Shown piece after piece: positions 1-8,540 of a stretch of DNA of 64,000 nucleotides. Position 1 is the stretch's first letter. Each line of letters begins with the position of its first letter. Source of the stretch: an uncultured Spirochaetaceae bacterium (lineage in GTDB: Bacteria > Spirochaetota > Spirochaetia > Sphaerochaetales > Sphaerochaetaceae); NCBI GenBank assembly GCA_944389275.1, contig CALXLT010000042.1:1-64000 (forward strand), read 5' to 3'. The notes under the pieces are model-generated. The model saw nothing but the letters and a program-made list of their open reading frames with translations. It did not search any database and had not been told where the DNA came from. Position numbers and translations under genes: made by a program.

Positions 1-2
1 CG

Positions 3-3000
3 GATATCGAGGCGATCATAGGCTCCGGCGATATGCTTGCGTCGAATGGGGTCGTCGATGGCCGTGATACGGATATCACCTGGAAGGAGTTCGTGAAGCG
101 CAATAAGCCGGACATCGCCTTCGAGGGCAATGACGGGCAGAAGGATGACATCCTTGTCAGCGCGATACAGGATGACGCCATCCTCTCAAGGTATCTCGGG
201 ATAATCGGAGAGGCCCTTTACCTGAATACGAGGTATCTCAACAACCATGATCCATTCATCGACCAGGCGCAGCGCGAGAGGATCAAGGACAGGGTATACG
301 ATACCATCACTAGCCGCGTGGTCAGGAATGCCGCAGGGCAGCTTGCAAGAGGGGAAGGCCCGCTTCCGGCACAGAGGCTTGCATCCGCCAGGAAGGAGAT
401 ATCGGACAACGCGAGGCTCTACAGGAACGCTCTCTCCATCCTCCTCAATGATGACTCGATGAGGCCTGAGAGCCTTGTCAGCGAGACAAGGGGGCTTTCA
501 ATACCTTCACGCGAGACCCTTGATGCCATGCCGATATCCCAGCTGAGGGAGCTTGTGAAGACAGCGCAGGATGCCGAGATAGTCTCGAAGATAGAGCGCG
601 GCTCCCTGAAGGTGAGGGGCGACATCGATGAGGCGAGGGCTGATGAGATAAACTCCGCCCTCAAGAGCCTTGCAGAGAAGGTGAAGACGCAGCAGGCAGA
701 GATGCGGAGCCTTGAATCCGCGAATGCCTCACTGCAGACATCGCTTGACGCCCTCTCTTCCGATATCGATGCGAGGGACAAGGCCATAGATGATGCGATA
801 AGGCTCATGCGGAAGACCGAGGGGCTTCTCTCCAGCGATGCATCAAAGCTAAGCCTGGATGAGATGGAGGCCTACTCGTTCACGGATAGGATGAGGGAGA
901 TACGCATCCAGCTCCGCCTTCTCGGCTCCGGCTATTACGATGAGATCGAGAGAAGGCGAACGAAGGGCAAGCAGGGCATCACAAGGGACAATGCCATCAC
1001 CGCCGCCAGGAACGAGTATATATCCGAGGTTCTCATGACATTCCCTGACATCCTTGACAGCGAGTATGCCAGGAAGACCCTCACGGGAAGCATGGACCGC
1101 ACGAGCGATACAGGCTTCAGGGCTATCCGGAAGATCTTCGATGCCAGGATGGATGAGCTTAGATCTGAGTGGAAGGATGAGGCTGCAGCATATGCAAGGG
1201 GGCTCTCATCAAGCGTCCGCGCCAAGGCCGATGCCGTCTCGAAGGGGATAGATTCTGCCCTTGATAGGATGGCAAGGCTTGAGAAGGATATCGAGAGGCA
1301 GAAGGCCCTTAGGGAGACAATCAAGGAGAACCGCAAGCGGCAGATCAGGGATGCGCGCACCGAGGAGAGATGGAGGGCTGCGAAGAAGGCGCTTGAGCGT
1401 GAGAGGAAGTTCAATCAGGAGCTCAAGGCCGCCAAGAGCTATGCCGAATGGAAGAGCGATCAGCAGGAGGCCCGCTTCCAGGATGAGATACGTGATATCA
1501 AGGGCATGGCAAAGGAGAGGGAGGCTGAGATCCGCGAAAGCTACAGGGTCCGCATGGAGGAGATGAAGGCTGAGCAGAGAGCGAGAAGGAAGGAGCTTGC
1601 CCTTACCAAGGCAATTGACAGAGAGAAGGCGAAGCTTGCCCGCGCGATCATGCGCCCGGTGAATCTCAATACGACAGACTATTCCGTAGCTGAGCCCATC
1701 ATGGCCATACAGGCGATCGTTGACCCTCATTTCCGCCGTGACTGGGTGTATGACATACGCCCTGAAGGCGAAGGGACGATGACGATAGATGAGGCCAAGG
1801 ATTATCTCAGAACCCTTTCTGATGAGGGGAGATCCATAGCGCTGTCCACGCTGTCTCCTGACCTTGTCGCACGCCTCACCGAGCAGAAGAGGCCTCTCAA
1901 TGACTTCACCGTCTATGAGCTGAGGACGCTTGCCCAGCAGGTCAATCTCCTCCGGAAGCAGGGAAGGGAAGCCCTTGCCGCGAAGAAGGAGGCAACGAGG
2001 GCAATCAGCAATGAGGTCATACGCTCAGTCATTCTTGCTGTAAGGGATAGGGCCGACAGGCAGGGCGATGCGCTCCCAGGAAGCCTTGAGAGGCTATCCA
2101 AGGCAAGGAGCCTCAAGTCAACCGTCAACGAGGGGCTATATGCGACATGGCGCCCGGATGAGCTTTCGCAGCTCCTTGACGGCGGCTTCGGCATCCATGG
2201 TCCGGCGCGCCAGGTCCTCATCGATGAGAAGCGCTATCATCAGGACAGGGAGAACAGGGCCATCGACAGGAGGAAGGATCCCATCGATGCGATGCTTACG
2301 AAGGACATGGCCAGGAGGTTCTTCGATAAGCACACAGTCGATTTCGGTGATATCAAGATGACACTCACCAATGACCAGCTCGCATACATCTATCTCTCGC
2401 AGTTCAACGATGAGACAAGGGATGCGGTTGCGTATGGAAGCCTTCTCCTGGAAAGGGAGAAGGGGACCGTGACCAATAAGCTCGTGCTTGAGAACGGCGA
2501 GGAGACCATACAGTTCCTTGTAGCTGACAATGGGGCCATTGCGGATGATGCTGTTCTGAAGGAGACCGGAGACAGGCGCTATAGGATCGCTGTCGAGTAC
2601 GCGGAGAATGCCCTTGAGGAGTCAGGGCTCATGCCTGTGGTGAAGGCTATCGAGGCAGACTTCAATGACCCGCAGAACAGAGAAAGGCTCCAGCGCGCGT
2701 CCATCGACTACTTCAATAAGCCGATGGAGCTCGTGAAGTACTACCTTCCTATCTTCCGCACTGACGTGAAGGGCAATGACTTCGATAACGTTACGGCCGG
2801 AGCCCTGTTCAATCTCAATACAGGAGAGGTCCAGGGAAGCCCCGAGAAAGGGTTTACAATCCCACGTATCAAGAACATCGCGCCGCGCCATCAGCGGGGA
2901 GCCAATCTCTCCCTGCTGTCGGTATGGGATGAGAGCGTAAGGAACCAGGAGCACCTCATCGAGTTCTCCGGATACGTGAAGAAGCTCTACTCGATATTTA

Positions 3001-4145
3001 ACAACAGGGAGCTCAATGCGATGGTGAACCAGGCATATTCCCCAGGTCTCATGCACGAGATCCAAAGCTACATCAAGCTCATAGCGAATCCTCTTGCCCT
3101 GAAGGATACAGGAGACAAGGCGGTCAACAAGCTCCTTAGGACGGGAAGGGGCAGACTTACTACAGCATACCTTGCCTGGAAGCTCTCCGGCATCGTCATG
3201 CAGGCGGCCACATCCCCATGGCCCTTCCTCCGCGAGATCAACCCCGTCCGCCTGGCATCGGCATACATGCAGCTCGCCACCGGCAGGACGAAGGTCCTTG
3301 ATGACATATGGTCCAAGTCTTCCATGATGAAGCACCGCTCCATGGACATGATCCTGCAGGAAGCTATGGACAGGCAGAGGAACGTGACTGAGAGTGCTCA
3401 GATGTCAACGCTCCGTGAGTGGGAGCAGAAGGGCATGAATGGCCTTGAGTGGGTCGATAGGATAGCTGTTGCCGGAGGCTGGCTCGCGAAGTACCAGGAA
3501 CAGCTTGAGGCCGGGCAGAGAGCAGGCCTTGATACCGCGACAGCAGAAGCCGCTGCGATAAAGGCTGCGGATGATACCGTCCTGGCGGTGCAGCCATCAG
3601 GCGACCCGACAGAGCTGCCGTCCCTCTTCCGTACCCGGAATGAGGGCCTGAAGGCGCTCCTGCAGTTCCAGTCATCCCTCTCGGTCATATGGAACAACAT
3701 GACGGCCGACAATATCGGATACAAGAGGACAAGGCAATACGGGAAGATGCTGGCAGGCTCCATCGCATATGCCCTTGCCGGCATCACGCTCGGCCTTGCT
3801 GCAGAAGGCTTCGATGATGATGACGAAGGGAAGGACGTGGCAAGGAAGCTTGCATACTGGGCCCTCACGCAGCCGATTGAATCGGTCCCTATCGTAGGCT
3901 CGACGATATCCTCTGCGCTGCAGAAGGCCATCACGGGAAGCGCGGACTTCTATGGCTCGGGCTTCTCCCTGTGGCCTCCGGTGGAGAAGGTCTCAAGGGG
4001 ACTGCAGAAGATGCTGTCCAAGGATCCTGAAGGGCTGTACTCGGTCGCTGAAGGTGCTGCGCTCTTCACAGGCCTTCCCGTAAGCGGCTTCAAGCAGGCC
4101 ATGAAGGCCGTGACCGGAGAGCCGGAGGCGCTTCTTGGAAGATGA
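3..4145 (+). CDS. Large phage internal virion/ejection-type protein (5' end outside window)
   Basis: The frame is already open at base 3 and reads coherently into the first ATG at 33, so the gene begins before the window; about 1,380 codons are visible. Counting from that ATG, residues 200-560 are rich in Lys, Arg, Glu and Ala and look like long coiled coil. The C-terminal third is more globular, and residues 1242-1260 (GSIAYALAGITLGLAAEGF) form a hydrophobic segment. Very large proteins of this composition, encoded just before a T7-like tail fibre, are usually internal core or DNA-ejection proteins of podovirus-type phages. No catalytic motif was recognised. The role is inferred from size, composition and position; reading it as a phage structural gene is safer than the exact role. 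Confidence 0.6.
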   Translation, partial: DIEAIIGSGDMLASNGVVDGRDTDITWKEFVKRNKPDIAFEGNDGQKDDILVSAIQDDAILSRYLGIIGEALYLNTRYLNNHDPFIDQAQRERIKDRVYDTITSRVVRNAAGQLARGEGPLPAQRLASARKEISDNARLYRNALSILLNDDSMRPESLVSETRGLSIPSRETLDAMPISQLRELVKTAQDAEIVSKIERGSLKVRGDIDEARADEINSALKSLAEKVKTQQAEMRSLESANASLQTSLDALSSDIDARDKAIDDAIRLMRKTEGLLSSDASKLSLDEMEAYSFTDRMREIRIQLRLLGSGYYDEIERRRTKGKQGITRDNAITAARNEYISEVLMTFPDILDSEYARKTLTGSMDRTSDTGFRAIRKIFDARMDELRSEWKDEAAAYARGLSSSVRAKADAVSKGIDSALDRMARLEKDIERQKALRETIKENRKRQIRDARTEERWRAAKKALERERKFNQELKAAKSYAEWKSDQQEARFQDEIRDIKGMAKEREAEIRESYRVRMEEMKAEQRARRKELALTKAIDREKAKLARAIMRPVNLNTTDYSVAEPIMAIQAIVDPHFRRDWVYDIRPEGEGTMTIDEAKDYLRTLSDEGRSIALSTLSPDLVARLTEQKRPLNDFTVYELRTLAQQVNLLRKQGREALAAKKEATRAISNEVIRSVILAVRDRADRQGDALPGSLERLSKARSLKSTVNEGLYATWRPDELSQLLDGGFGIHGPARQVLIDEKRYHQDRENRAIDRRKDPIDAMLTKDMARRFFDKHTVDFGDIKMTLTNDQLAYIYLSQFNDETRDAVAYGSLLLEREKGTVTNKLVLENGEETIQFLVADNGAIADDAVLKETGDRRYRIAVEYAENALEESGLMPVVKAIEADFNDPQNRERLQRASIDYFNKPMELVKYYLPIFRTDVKGNDFDNVTAGALFNLNTGEVQGSPEKGFTIPRIKNIAPRHQRGANLSLLSVWDESVRNQEHLIEFSGYVKKLYSIFNNRELNAMVNQAYSPGLMHEIQSYIKLIANPLALKDTGDKAVNKLLRTGRGRLTTAYLAWKLSGIVMQAATSPWPFLREINPVRLASAYMQLATGRTKVLDDIWSKSSMMKHRSMDMILQEAMDRQRNVTESAQMSTLREWEQKGMNGLEWVDRIAVAGGWLAKYQEQLEAGQRAGLDTATAEAAAIKAADDTVLAVQPSGDPTELPSLFRTRNEGLKALLQFQSSLSVIWNNMTADNIGYKRTRQYGKMLAGSIAYALAGITLGLAAEGFDDDDEGKDVARKLAYWALTQPIESVPIVGSTISSALQKAITGSADFYGSGFSLWPPVEKVSRGLQKMLSKDPEGLYSVAEGAALFTGLPVSGFKQAMKAVTGEPEALLGR

Positions 4146-4233
4146 TGATTTGACTTTCGGGAAGAGTATGGTGATAATATGAACAGAAAGAGGCACTGCC
4201 GATGAACGGTAGCCTCGCTAGTCACGAACGAAC

Positions 4234-4266
4234 AAGCCGTCCAGCTTTCGCGGAGCAGGGCGGCTT
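4234..4266. terminator. GC-rich hairpin beside the small toxin-like ORF
   Basis: The arms AAGCCGTCC and GGGCGGCTT pair over 9 bp (one G-U) and enclose a shorter GCT/AGC stem. The hairpin begins 2 bases after the stop codon of the minus-strand peptide gene at 4269-4343. A shared hairpin at the 3' end of a tiny membrane-peptide ORF is common in type I toxin-antitoxin loci, where toxin mRNA and antisense RNA overlap. It could serve as the toxin terminator or as part of the antitoxin RNA. Confidence 0.45.
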
Positions 4267-4268
4267 AC

Positions 4269-4343
4269 CTATTTCCGATTATCTATCAACAGCCCAATGA
4301 CCATAAGAATGATCACCAGAATATAGTAGGTTGAATCATCCAT
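4269..4343 (-). CDS. Candidate type I toxin-like membrane peptide, 24 aa
   Basis: This short minus-strand ORF encodes one hydrophobic helix (core YYILVIILMVIGLLI) with acidic residues before it and a short DNRK tail after it. An AGAGGTG ribosome-binding site lies about 8 bases before the ATG at 4343; a second in-frame ATG at 4349 would add two residues. Length, single membrane span and charged C-terminus resemble small holin-like or type I toxins of the Fst/TxpA kind. It lies between two plus-strand phage genes and is followed at once by a GC-rich hairpin. No family match could be tested, so the toxin role is an inference from form and context. Confidence 0.4.
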   Translation of the reverse strand: MDDSTYYILVIILMVIGLLIDNRK

Positions 4344-4496
4344 AAGCATCACCTCTCATGATCTACAAGAGAATCGAGAGGCAACGCCCCTCGATATCCA
4401 ATTCAGTTTCGAGAGGCTACCGTCCACCAATTTCATGGCAGTGCCGGGCTATAGTATCACCGTTTTCCACCCTCCTGGCAAGCCGCGCATCTTCGC

Positions 4497-4526
4497 TATT
4501 TCCGCGTGCAACCACCAATCTTGACT
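4497..4526 (+). promoter_or_regulatory. Repeated promoter-like element, copy 1 (before tail fibre)
   Basis: The stretch TATTTCCGCGTGCAACCAC followed by TCTTGACTTT recurs at 10487-10517, with one mismatch in the first part and a gap of 3 versus 4 bases. Both copies end roughly 55 bases before the ATG of a phage late gene. TTGACT resembles a sigma-70 -35 box, but no good -10 box lies 16-18 bases downstream. The element may be a phage-specific promoter or an activator site. Confidence 0.4.
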
Positions 4527-4579
4527 TTTCCTCTAATCTCATAGTCAGCAAGCGATTTTCCATAAGGAGGGAACAGAGG

Positions 4580-6892
4580 ATGCTGACAGATCAGGTAAGC
4601 AAGTATGTCTATGACATCACCGGGATCACGACACCGATCGCCACTGGATACGAGATACCCTTCACGATATTCCAGGCATCGGACGTGGTCGTATCGATCG
4701 GCAATGAGGACGGAAGCGTGACGGCCATCACGGAAGGCTGGAGCGTATCGATGGCCGAGACGGCCGCAGGAGTCAACAAGGTAGTCTTCAATGAGGGGTA
4801 CACCTTCCCTGAAGGGAGCACTACGCTGACCTTGTCGAGGGACGTGCCGGCAGAGCAGGACGTTGATCTACGCAACGGAGACAGGATGGATGCCGAGGTC
4901 ATCGAGAAGAGCCTGGACAAGATAACGGCCATGATCCAGCAGCTCAACGAGACTACGGGCCGATCATTCAAGCTCCCGATTTCAGAGGATCCTGATGACC
5001 TGACATTCCCCTCGGCCGATGCCAGGAAGAACATGATGATGGGTTTTGATGAAACAGGATACGGCATCAAGCTCGGTAACAACCCTGATGATGCAATCGC
5101 CCTGGCGAACGAAGCGCTCGAAAAGGCTGAGGAGGTTCAGACTGATGTCACTCAGAAGGCTGGCCAGGTAACGCTCGACAAGGAAGAGGTTGCGGAGAAT
5201 ACCGCGAAGGTCGAGCAGATTGCCGAGGATATAGACCTAGAGAACATCAATAACAAGTTTGAGGAGCTTGATCAGGATATAGAGAACGTTCAGAACAACA
5301 TCGTCCTTCCGGTCCCTGTGGTTGAGTTCGTCAAATACGCAGGAGGGGATGGAGGCCTTCTGACGCTCTCTCAGAACTGGGTAGGATATGCAGGCGTAAC
5401 CGTAAGGGCAAAGGTCGATGCCGACCCAACGGCAGAGGAGGCGGTGATAGATCCGACTGCAGGCCTTGCGATATCAGCGAACGGAACATGGCATATCAGG
5501 TCATTCTCGACTGACGGCACGAGCGGGAAGCCATCCCCGTCCGTATTCATGGAGATATCAGGGCTGAAGTGCCAGGCTCCGGCGATATTCTACAATGAGA
5601 CAAACCACCAGGTGACAATCACCGCTCAGACTTCCGGCTCGGTCATCCGCTATACAACCGATGGAACAGAGCCCACTGAAAGCAATGGCACTGTGTATTC
5701 CGCACCATTCGTCATTACAGCAAATTCGGTAATCAGCGCAAAGGCATTCAAGACAGGATTGATTGATTCGGACTGCGTGTCGAAAGAGTGCATTGTTGCA
5801 AGAGTCTATGGGGTAGTATGGAACAGGAACAGCAGCTCTACCAAGCTCACGAGACTCACTCCCGAGACGGACCCCTTCAACCTGGTCACGGAAACAATCA
5901 CGGAAGAGCCTGTCGCTGCGAAGAATGCCTCAGACCAGGGCTCATCCCCGATGGATGGCACAAAGCTTTGGGGACAGATGAAGATGAGGAATATCTCCGG
6001 CACGACTCTCGGCGCCTGGGAAGATGAGGAGGGGTTCTCCTTGTCTACAGCGGACGTTATGGTCAAGCTCCCTGACAATTGTTATTACACAATAAAGAAT
6101 GTAGAGAGTGATGGACAGAAGCTCCGGTATTACATAGTCGGGGACGGATACGCCCCAGGACTTACCAAGCATCAGGGGTCAGGCAAATATCTTGCTCGCT
6201 ACTTCACAAACTCCAGCTACAAGAGCGTTACCGGAGGAAGCGCGAGCACTAAAACCCTGAACGAGCATAGATCCGGTGCCGCTGCCAAGGGAACAGGATG
6301 GCATCAGCAGGGAATTGTTGAACGCTGCCTGGTAGACCTTCTCTATATAGTCGAGTATGCGGACTGGAATAGCCAGCAGGTTATTGGAAATGGCGATACT
6401 TCTTCTCAGAACAATAACGGAGGAACAGATGCAATGGTTTATCATACCGGCATCTCCGGCTCCACTTGCCAGTACAGGCACATAGAGAACCTATGGGGCT
6501 ATTACGAATGGGTTGACGGAATCCTCTTCCAAAACGGAAAGATATACATCTGCAAGGACTACGCTAAATTTTCCAATTCAATCACATCGGATTACACACA
6601 GTTCGGCTTTACTTATAGTTCGAGCATCGGAGATGGCTATATCAAGGACTTCGCGTATGACGAGGATGAGCCATGGCTCTTCATAGTGCCAAGTGCAGTC
6701 GGCGGTTCATCGACTACCTACGTTCCCGATTACGGCTATCTGTACTACAGCTCATCGGTCTTCGCGCTGTGGGTTGGCGGCAGCGGCGGCAGCGGCGACG
6801 CCGGCTACGGCTTGTTCCGCTTCTACGGCGGCAGCACGCCCGGCGGCAGCTACGCGTCTCGCCTCGTCTTCGAGGAGCCAAGCGCAGCGTAG
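4580..6892 (+). CDS. Phage tail fibre with T7-like N-terminus; target protein of the diversity-generating retroelement
   Basis: The 770-residue protein starts at the ATG preceded by AAGGAGG; the upstream open frame (from 4358) has atypical composition and was excluded. Residues 1-130 resemble the virion-attachment domain of T7-type tail fibres (RNGDRMDAEVIEKSLD region). A short coiled coil follows near 175-235. Residues about 330-402 resemble a chitobiase C-terminal-like beta domain (IRYTTDGTEPT). The C-terminal part is Gly/Tyr-rich and ends with the variable region at residues 726-762, only 8 residues before the stop. That layout is typical of retroelement targets, whose variable residues sit on a C-type-lectin-like surface. 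The inferred job is receptor binding with diversified specificity. Confidence 0.85.
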   Translation: MLTDQVSKYVYDITGITTPIATGYEIPFTIFQASDVVVSIGNEDGSVTAITEGWSVSMAETAAGVNKVVFNEGYTFPEGSTTLTLSRDVPAEQDVDLRNGDRMDAEVIEKSLDKITAMIQQLNETTGRSFKLPISEDPDDLTFPSADARKNMMMGFDETGYGIKLGNNPDDAIALANEALEKAEEVQTDVTQKAGQVTLDKEEVAENTAKVEQIAEDIDLENINNKFEELDQDIENVQNNIVLPVPVVEFVKYAGGDGGLLTLSQNWVGYAGVTVRAKVDADPTAEEAVIDPTAGLAISANGTWHIRSFSTDGTSGKPSPSVFMEISGLKCQAPAIFYNETNHQVTITAQTSGSVIRYTTDGTEPTESNGTVYSAPFVITANSVISAKAFKTGLIDSDCVSKECIVARVYGVVWNRNSSSTKLTRLTPETDPFNLVTETITEEPVAAKNASDQGSSPMDGTKLWGQMKMRNISGTTLGAWEDEEGFSLSTADVMVKLPDNCYYTIKNVESDGQKLRYYIVGDGYAPGLTKHQGSGKYLARYFTNSSYKSVTGGSASTKTLNEHRSGAAAKGTGWHQQGIVERCLVDLLYIVEYADWNSQQVIGNGDTSSQNNNGGTDAMVYHTGISGSTCQYRHIENLWGYYEWVDGILFQNGKIYICKDYAKFSNSITSDYTQFGFTYSSSIGDGYIKDFAYDEDEPWLFIVPSAVGGSSTTYVPDYGYLYYSSSVFALWVGGSGGSGDAGYGLFRFYGGSTPGGSYASRLVFEEPSAA
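6755..6865 (+). repeat. Variable repeat (VR) of the diversity-generating retroelement
   Basis: This 111-base segment aligns with the template at 7041-7154. Of 28 aligned template adenines, 19 differ here (15 A to G, 4 A to T). None of the roughly 83 aligned non-adenine positions differs. The VR is one codon shorter than the template within a run of AAC codons. The invariant ends, TCGGTCT on the left and GCGTCTCGCCTC on the right, bound the exchanged tract. The right end would act as the initiation-of-mutagenic-homing site. Confidence 0.95.
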
Positions 6893-6906
6893 GCGATCTT
6901 CGGGAG

Positions 6907-6932
6907 GGGTGCAGGGGAGGGCTCCCCTCACC
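6907..6932 (+). other. Hairpin downstream of VR, candidate retroelement target-recognition cruciform
   Basis: AGGGGA and TCCCCT pair around a GGGC tetraloop, and GGTG/CACC extends the stem after one unpaired C. It lies about 42 bases after the end of the VR and 15 bases after the fibre stop codon. No T-run follows, so it is a weak candidate for an intrinsic terminator. In the Bordetella phage BPP-1 system an inverted repeat just 3' of the VR is needed for efficient target recognition; this hairpin has the right kind of position. Confidence 0.5.
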
Positions 6933-7040
6933 GCATGAAACAAGGAGAAAGTGCAATGAATGATAGGATCAGATTCAAAGGAACATAGATATAGATCAGG
7001 GATGCCTTGTCTCCGCGTCCTCGTTGTAGGCTTCCTTTGT

Positions 7041-7154
7041 TCGGTCTACGCGCTGTGGGTTGGCAACAACGGCAGCAGCAGCAACACCAACAACGGCTTG
7101 TTCCGCTTCAACAGCAACAACACGCCCGGCAGCAACAACAACGCGTCTCGCCTC
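7041..7154 (+). ncRNA. Template repeat (TR) of the diversity-generating retroelement
   Basis: This 114-base tract is nearly identical to the VR except at adenines and is packed with AAC and AGC codons in register with the VR frame (30 adenines in all). AAC is the classic template codon because adenine mutagenesis of its first two positions reaches most amino-acid classes without stop codons. It lies between the fibre gene and the reverse transcriptase, as expected for the RNA copied by the enzyme. The flanks (about 6893-7040 and 7155-7382) contain no convincing gene and are probably part of the template RNA. Confidence 0.95.
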
Positions 7155-7382
7155 ATAGTCGGAGGGTGGTCCAAAGCCGTCCTTTGCCGAAAAACAAATC
7201 AAAGCAACTATATCCATACGATATATGCCCAGGCACTGCATTCCTCACACAGCGTGAAAATCTCGGCGATGAAGACAGGCGTTAGTAGGTCCACTCTCGA
7301 AAGCCCCTGCAAGACGAAAAGATGAAAGAAAGAGGCAAGACCCAAGGGACGGCACGACAGCGTATCTCGCAGCGCAGGAGTA

Positions 7383-8540
7383 TTGCGCCAGGATAGGAAA
7401 CGGCAAAGGAAAGCAGCAGTGCCCAAGAGAGTAGGGAATCTCTATCAGACGATCACGAAGGATTACATCCGGTCCATAATATTGAAGGCCGCATCCGGAA
7501 GGGAGAGCAGGCCCGATATAAAGAAGACCATCGAGAATCTCGATGCCTGCGTCAATCGAGTCTATTCGATGCTCATGGATGATTCATATGTCCCCCATAA
7601 GCCAAGGGTGGTGACCATATATGACGTGAGTTCGCAGAAGTTCCGGAAGATACAGATGCTCCCGTTCTTCCCGGACTGCATCATCCAATGGATAGTCGTG
7701 GATCTCCTTATGCCGGTGCTCATGAAGAGCATGGATGCGTACAGCTGCTCATCGATTCCCGGCCGCGGTGGCCATAAGCTGTATAGGCATTTCCGCAGAT
7801 TCATAAGGCGGAAGCACAGGCATGCCCGATGCGCCGTTCAGATGGATATCCATCACTATTACGAGAGCATCGATATCGGCATCCTCATGGCCATGCTGAG
7901 AAGGAAGTGCAAGGATGAGCGCCTGCTGCGCCTTGTGGAGGTCATCCTCCGCAGCACAAGCCAGGACGGCAAGAGCCTTGCCATAGGCTTCTATCTCAAT
8001 CAGTGGCTCGCCAATTTCTATCTCCAGTCAACCGACAGGCTCATCCACCAGGGAGGAGCCGTCAGATGCTATGGGCGGTATATGGACAACATCACTTTCA
8101 TAGGTAGCAACAAGAGGAGGCTGAGGGCGAAGATGCGGGAGATCTGCGAGAGCGTCAAACGGATAGGCCTCAGCATAAAAGGCGATTACCAGCTATTTCC
8201 CCTGCAGGAGACGAGGAAGGCAAGGATATCCAGGCTGCGCAGGCAGGCGATGCGGCCGTCTTCCAGGAAACCGCTACTGCCGTGCTGCAGGGATCTCAGG
8301 GCTGTCGGCTTCCGCTTCTTCGGGACGGGAAGGATCGCGCTGAGGCGGCGCAACTGGCTCCGCCTGAGGAGGCAGATGATCAGGATCATGGCAAGGCTGC
8401 CGGCAATAGGCAGGAAAACGGCGATGAGCTTCCTGTCGAGATACGGGAACATCAAGCATACATCGGCATTCCGCATCCGTGCGGGATATATCAAGGCGCC
8501 CGAGATCAGGGCTGTGAAGAGGAGTCTGAAGGCAGCATGA
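7383..8540 (+). CDS. Diversity-generating retroelement reverse transcriptase
   Basis: This 385-residue protein has the compact length of retroelement reverse transcriptases. Motif A is AVQMDIHHYYESID with Asp155. The motif-B region is IGFYLNQWLANFYL (201-214), matching the IGxxxxQ-type variant of these enzymes rather than the usual QGxxxSP. Motif C reads YMDN (233-236) instead of YxDD, so the second aspartate is Asn. The C-terminus is rich in Arg and Lys. The start is TTG at 7383 after AGGAG with tight spacing; GTG at 7419 after AAAGGA is an alternative. It reverse-transcribes the TR RNA with errors at adenines and feeds the cDNA into the VR. No separate avd-type accessory gene is visible. 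Confidence 0.93.
   Translation: MRQDRKRQRKAAVPKRVGNLYQTITKDYIRSIILKAASGRESRPDIKKTIENLDACVNRVYSMLMDDSYVPHKPRVVTIYDVSSQKFRKIQMLPFFPDCIIQWIVVDLLMPVLMKSMDAYSCSSIPGRGGHKLYRHFRRFIRRKHRHARCAVQMDIHHYYESIDIGILMAMLRRKCKDERLLRLVEVILRSTSQDGKSLAIGFYLNQWLANFYLQSTDRLIHQGGAVRCYGRYMDNITFIGSNKRRLRAKMREICESVKRIGLSIKGDYQLFPLQETRKARISRLRRQAMRPSSRKPLLPCCRDLRAVGFRFFGTGRIALRRRNWLRLRRQMIRIMARLPAIGRKTAMSFLSRYGNIKHTSAFRIRAGYIKAPEIRAVKRSLKAA

Noticed and set aside
4358-4579. N-terminal extension of the tail fibre frame
   Set aside because: Composition is Ser/Arg-rich and unlike the fibre; a strong AAGGAGG lies directly before ATG 4580.
6960-7325. 121-codon frame over the template repeat
   Set aside because: It is open because the TR must match the coding VR; flanks have no coding character and no conserved start.
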